63,273 nt of DNA from positions 1 through 63,273 of the forward strand of contig DYFQ01000005.1 of the NCBI GenBank assembly GCA_020725105.1. Reading direction: 5' to 3'. The position numbers and the translations under genes were made by a program. The stretch comes from Symbiobacterium thermophilum (GTDB lineage Bacteria > Bacillota > Sulfobacillia > DYFQ01). The notes below the pieces were generated by a model, which ran no database searches, was not told the DNA's origin, and saw only the letters and a program-made list of their open reading frames with translations. Of this stretch, positions 60,713-63,273 are shown one piece after another; position 1 is the stretch's first letter; the number at the start of each line of letters is the position of its first letter.

Positions 60713-62973
60713 TCTCCCACGGGGACTGTCCGGATTTGGAGGAACCAGAGACGGCCAGGGACGGGCCGGCCCCCGGCGGGTTGGCCCCTGGCGAAGGTCG
60801 GCCGCCCGTAAGGTGGCGGCACGAGGCGCCGGTGCCATGGCCGGGGGCGCTGTTCAGCGCCGCCGGCCGCTGGTGTTTGCGGCTCCGGAGCCGGCCGGCC
60901 CTGGCTGCCCGGCTGGTCATGGTGGCGGTGGCGGTTCTCCTGGTGCCGGCGGCCCTGGCCACCGCCCTGGCGGCGGCGCTGCCCCTTCCCGTTCCCGAGC
61001 CGCCCCTGGCCACGGTGCTCCTGGACCGCTCAGGTCGGGTACTGGCCCGGATATACGTGGAGCACAGGGAGCCCGTCAGCCTTGCCGAACTGCCCCCGTA
61101 CCTGACCGGCGCGGTGCTTGCGGTGGAAGACTCCCGCTTCTTCTCCCACCGGGGGCTGGACCTCCGGGGGCTGGTCCGGGCGGCCCTGCGCAACGTGGCC
61201 GCCGGCCGGGTGGTGGAGGGCGGCAGCACCATCAGCCAGCAACTGGCCCGGGCGCTGTACCTGAACGCCGAGCCCTCCCTGACCCGAAAGCTCAGGGAAG
61301 CCTGGCTGGCGTTGCGCCTGGAGGCCCACCTGGAAAAGGAAGACCTCCTGGAACGCTACCTGAATGCCATCTACTTCGGCCACGGCGCCTACGGGGTACG
61401 GGCGGCGGCAGAGACCTACTTCGGCATCGAACCCCAGGACCTGTCCCTCGCCCAGGCCGCCCTGCTGGCCGCGGTCATCCGCGCTCCCGAGGCCCTCTCG
61501 CCCCGCCGCCACCCCGAGCGCGCCCTGGCCCGGCGAAACCTGGTGCTCGACCGGATGGTGGCCACCGGGCGCCTCGATCCCGACGCCGCCGCCCGGGCGC
61601 GGGCTGAGCCCCTGGGGCTCGCCCCGCCACCCGTCGCCCCAGACGGGGCGGGCTACGCCAGGGACCTGGTCCGGGCCGAGGTGGAACGGCTGCTTCCCCG
61701 GTACCGGGGCCGTCTGGAAACGGCCGGCCTGCGGGTCGAGACCACTCTCGATGGCCGGCTCCAGCAACTGGCCCAGCGCGCGCTGGCCGGCGGTCTCGAC
61801 GCTCTCGGCACCGAGCCGGCCGCCAGCGCCGGCGGCGTGAGGCAACCTCAGGGGGCCCTCATCGCCCTCGACCCGGCGACCGGGGCCGTGCTGGCGGTGG
61901 TGGGCGGCCGTGACCACGCCGAGACGCAGCTCAACCGGGCGGTTGCCCTTCGACAGCCAGGTTCCGCCTTCAAGCCGCTCGTTTACGCCGCGCTCCTCGA
62001 GAGCGGCGTCACCCCCGCTGACCGCCAGCCCTGCGCTCCGGTCACCTACCCCGGCGAGCCCGGCGGCAAACCCTACACCCCCCGCAACCACGCCCCGGTC
62101 AGTTGCCCCGGCGGGTCGCTGTCGGTCCGGCAGTCCCTGGCTCTGTCCCACAACGTGACCACCGTCCGGTGGGCCCATCACCTGGGGCCCGGGCGCATCG
62201 TGGACCTGGCGCGCCGGCTGGGCATCACCTCGGACCTCCGGCCCGACCTGCCCCTGGCCCTCGGGGCGTCGGAGGTCTCCCCCCTGGAACTCGCGGCGGC
62301 GTACGCCGCCTTTGCCAACGGCGGCCGCCGGGTGCGCCCCCACACGGTGCTGCGGGTGTCGGCGCCCGACGGCCGGGTGCTCTACCAGGCGCCCCCGTCG
62401 GACCCCGACCCCGTTCTCGCCCCCGAGGTGGCGTGGCTCGTCACCGACCTGTTGAAGTCGGCCCTGGAATGGGGCACGGGGCGGAGCCTCCCGCCGCTCG
62501 GCCGGCCGGTGGCCGGTAAGACGGGTACCAGCGACGAGGCGCGGGACGCCTGGTTCGTGGGCTACACGCCCCAACTGGTGACGGCCGTCTACGTCGGCGC
62601 CGACCGGCCCGCGTCCCTGCCCGGCACCGGCGCCACCCTCGCCGGCCCCATCTGGGCCAGCTTCATGGCGGACGCCCTGGCGGGCGCGCCCGCCGCCGAC
62701 TTCACCCGCCCTGCGGGCGTGGTTGCCGCCACCTGGTGCACCGGCAGCCGGGACGCCACCGGCGCCCTCGTGGTGCGGCAAGACCGGGAGTGGTTCGTCA
62801 GCGGGACCCAGCCCAGGGACGACTGCGACCGGTGGTGGGCGCTGCTCCGAAGCGAGCAGGACCGCCGGAGCAGCCAGATCGGGCCCGCGGCGGGCCAGGG
62901 TGACCGGGGAAGCCTCCTGCGCTGGCTCTTCGGGCCGGGTCGGAAGGCGAAGAAACCGGCGGGGGGCGGGTGA
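60709..62973 (+). CDS. Class A penicillin-binding protein (PBP1A type)
   Basis: About 754 residues. A Pro/Arg-rich cytoplasmic tail, one membrane helix (LVMVAVAVLLVPAALATAL), a GT51 transglycosylase (AVEDSRFFSHRGLD, GGSTISQQLARALYL, YLNAIYFGHGAYGV), then transpeptidase with SxxK in RQPGSAFKPLVY, SxN in ALSHNVTTVRW and KTG in VAGKTGTSDEARDAW. Builds and cross-links peptidoglycan. ATG overlaps the rqcH stop; a TTG at 60691 is an alternative. Confidence 0.95.
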   Translation: MISHGDCPDLEEPETARDGPAPGGLAPGEGRPPVRWRHEAPVPWPGALFSAAGRWCLRLRSRPALAARLVMVAVAVLLVPAALATALAAALPLPVPEPPLATVLLDRSGRVLARIYVEHREPVSLAELPPYLTGAVLAVEDSRFFSHRGLDLRGLVRAALRNVAAGRVVEGGSTISQQLARALYLNAEPSLTRKLREAWLALRLEAHLEKEDLLERYLNAIYFGHGAYGVRAAAETYFGIEPQDLSLAQAALLAAVIRAPEALSPRRHPERALARRNLVLDRMVATGRLDPDAAARARAEPLGLAPPPVAPDGAGYARDLVRAEVERLLPRYRGRLETAGLRVETTLDGRLQQLAQRALAGGLDALGTEPAASAGGVRQPQGALIALDPATGAVLAVVGGRDHAETQLNRAVALRQPGSAFKPLVYAALLESGVTPADRQPCAPVTYPGEPGGKPYTPRNHAPVSCPGGSLSVRQSLALSHNVTTVRWAHHLGPGRIVDLARRLGITSDLRPDLPLALGASEVSPLELAAAYAAFANGGRRVRPHTVLRVSAPDGRVLYQAPPSDPDPVLAPEVAWLVTDLLKSALEWGTGRSLPPLGRPVAGKTGTSDEARDAWFVGYTPQLVTAVYVGADRPASLPGTGATLAGPIWASFMADALAGAPAADFTRPAGVVAATWCTGSRDATGALVVRQDREWFVSGTQPRDDCDRWWALLRSEQDRRSSQIGPAAGQGDRGSLLRWLFGPGRKAKKPAGGG

Positions 62974-62978
62974 GCCCG

Positions 62979-63273
62979 CTAGCCGGCCCCGGCCGGCCCG
63001 GGTTCCTTGGGGCGGACTAGCGGCACGCCGTCGCGGCAGAGAGGGCAGGCCTCGGGCGGGTAGTCCGGGATGTCCAGCCGCACCAGGGGGTGGAGCGCGG
63101 CCCCCACGTCGGCCAGGCCCCCCGAGCGGTCCACCAGGCAGGCGGCGCCCACCACCTGCCCGCGGGCGGCCCGCGAGAGTTCCACCACCGCCCGCAGCGA
63201 GCCGCCGGTGGTCACCGCGTCCTCCACCGCCAGCACCCGCTCGCCGGGCTGGATCCGGAACCCCCTGCGGAGC
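62979..63273 (-). CDS. pyrE: Orotate phosphoribosyltransferase, C-terminal part (cut by window edge)
   Basis: About 97 codons up to the right edge, open at the edge. LRRGFRIQPGERVLAVEDAV then the PRPP motif TTGGS match the PyrE type of Thermus and clostridia, which has a short cysteine-containing end (PEACPLCRDGVPLVRP). Makes OMP in pyrimidine synthesis. Converges on the PBP gene with 5 bp between stops. Bacillus pyrE also precedes yloA. Confidence 0.9.
   Translation of the reverse strand, partial: LRRGFRIQPGERVLAVEDAVTTGGSLRAVVELSRAARGQVVGAACLVDRSGGLADVGAALHPLVRLDIPDYPPEACPLCRDGVPLVRPKEPGPAGAG

Noticed and set aside
61030-62781. 583-codon open frame on minus
   Set aside because: Antisense to the penicillin-binding protein, whose motifs are complete.
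1-63273. tRNA, rRNA, CRISPR arrays, transposases, phage genes
   Set aside because: None found on either strand by reading; all long frames belong to core or assigned genes.

Overview
The window reads as one chromosomal segment of a very GC-rich, endospore-forming Bacillota. Spore genes are spread through it: spoVS, an alpha/beta-type SASP, the SASP protease gpr, ylbJ and a 33-codon spoVM. Gene order follows the Bacillus core blocks fapR-plsX-fab-acpP-rnc-smc, rpmF-ylbN-ylbL-ylbJ, coaD-rsmD, and yloB-yicC-remA-gmk-priA-def-fmt-rsmB-prpC-prkC-rsgA-rpe-spoVM-yloU-yloV-recG. An actinobacterial-type integration host factor (mihF) sits beside gmk. The strong GC bias plus mihF suggest a deep lineage such as the Thermaerobacter / Symbiobacterium / Limnochorda neighbourhood. 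That placement is inference; there is no rRNA here to settle it. No tRNA, rRNA, CRISPR array, insertion sequence or phage gene was seen.

Layout. 1-10.3 kb (minus): fatty-acid and phospholipid operon headed by the repressor gene fapR, then plsX, fabH, a DegV/FakB-type protein, fabD, fabG, acpP, fabF, running into rnc, spoVS and smc (smc cut by the left edge). 10.4-16.9 kb: rpmF, ylbN-like DUF177, a PDZ/Lon protease, ylbJ and a SASP gene on plus, then a coiled-coil gene, coaD, rsmD and an unknown gene. 17-28.4 kb: gpr (plus) converging on trpEGDCFBA-tyrA-aroA, which is preceded by a consensus promoter and two tandem tryptophan T-boxes. 28.4-38.5 kb: homocysteine methyltransferase, recG, fakA, yloU, spoVM, rpe, rsgA, PASTA kinase and PP2C phosphatase. 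38.7-51.4 kb: rsmB, zinc protease, a def-fmt fusion, priA, gmk, remA, mihF, yicC, an aminotransferase and a Ca2+ P-type ATPase. 51.5-54.8 kb: a two-gene accessory unit (opine dehydrogenase family plus a cobalamin-domain/mutase-like protein) under a consensus promoter and a cyclic-di-AMP riboswitch with terminator. 54.7-63.3 kb: ypjA-like gene, a frameshifted SLH-GH18 protein, a membrane protein, a CwlD-like amidase, rqcH interrupted by an in-frame amber codon, a class A penicillin-binding protein, and the end of pyrE.

How it fits together. FakA (31.8-33.5 kb) and the DegV protein (6.5-7.3 kb) would let exogenous fatty acids enter the pathway built by the fab genes; FapR senses malonyl-CoA to set its level. 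Charged tRNA-Trp controls aromatic synthesis through the T-boxes. PrkC/PrpC, the class A PBP, the amidase and SpoVM serve envelope growth and sporulation. The most unusual unit is 51.5-54.8 kb, where a metabolic gene pair of unknown product is wired to c-di-AMP, a signal usually tied to potassium, osmolytes and cell-wall turnover.
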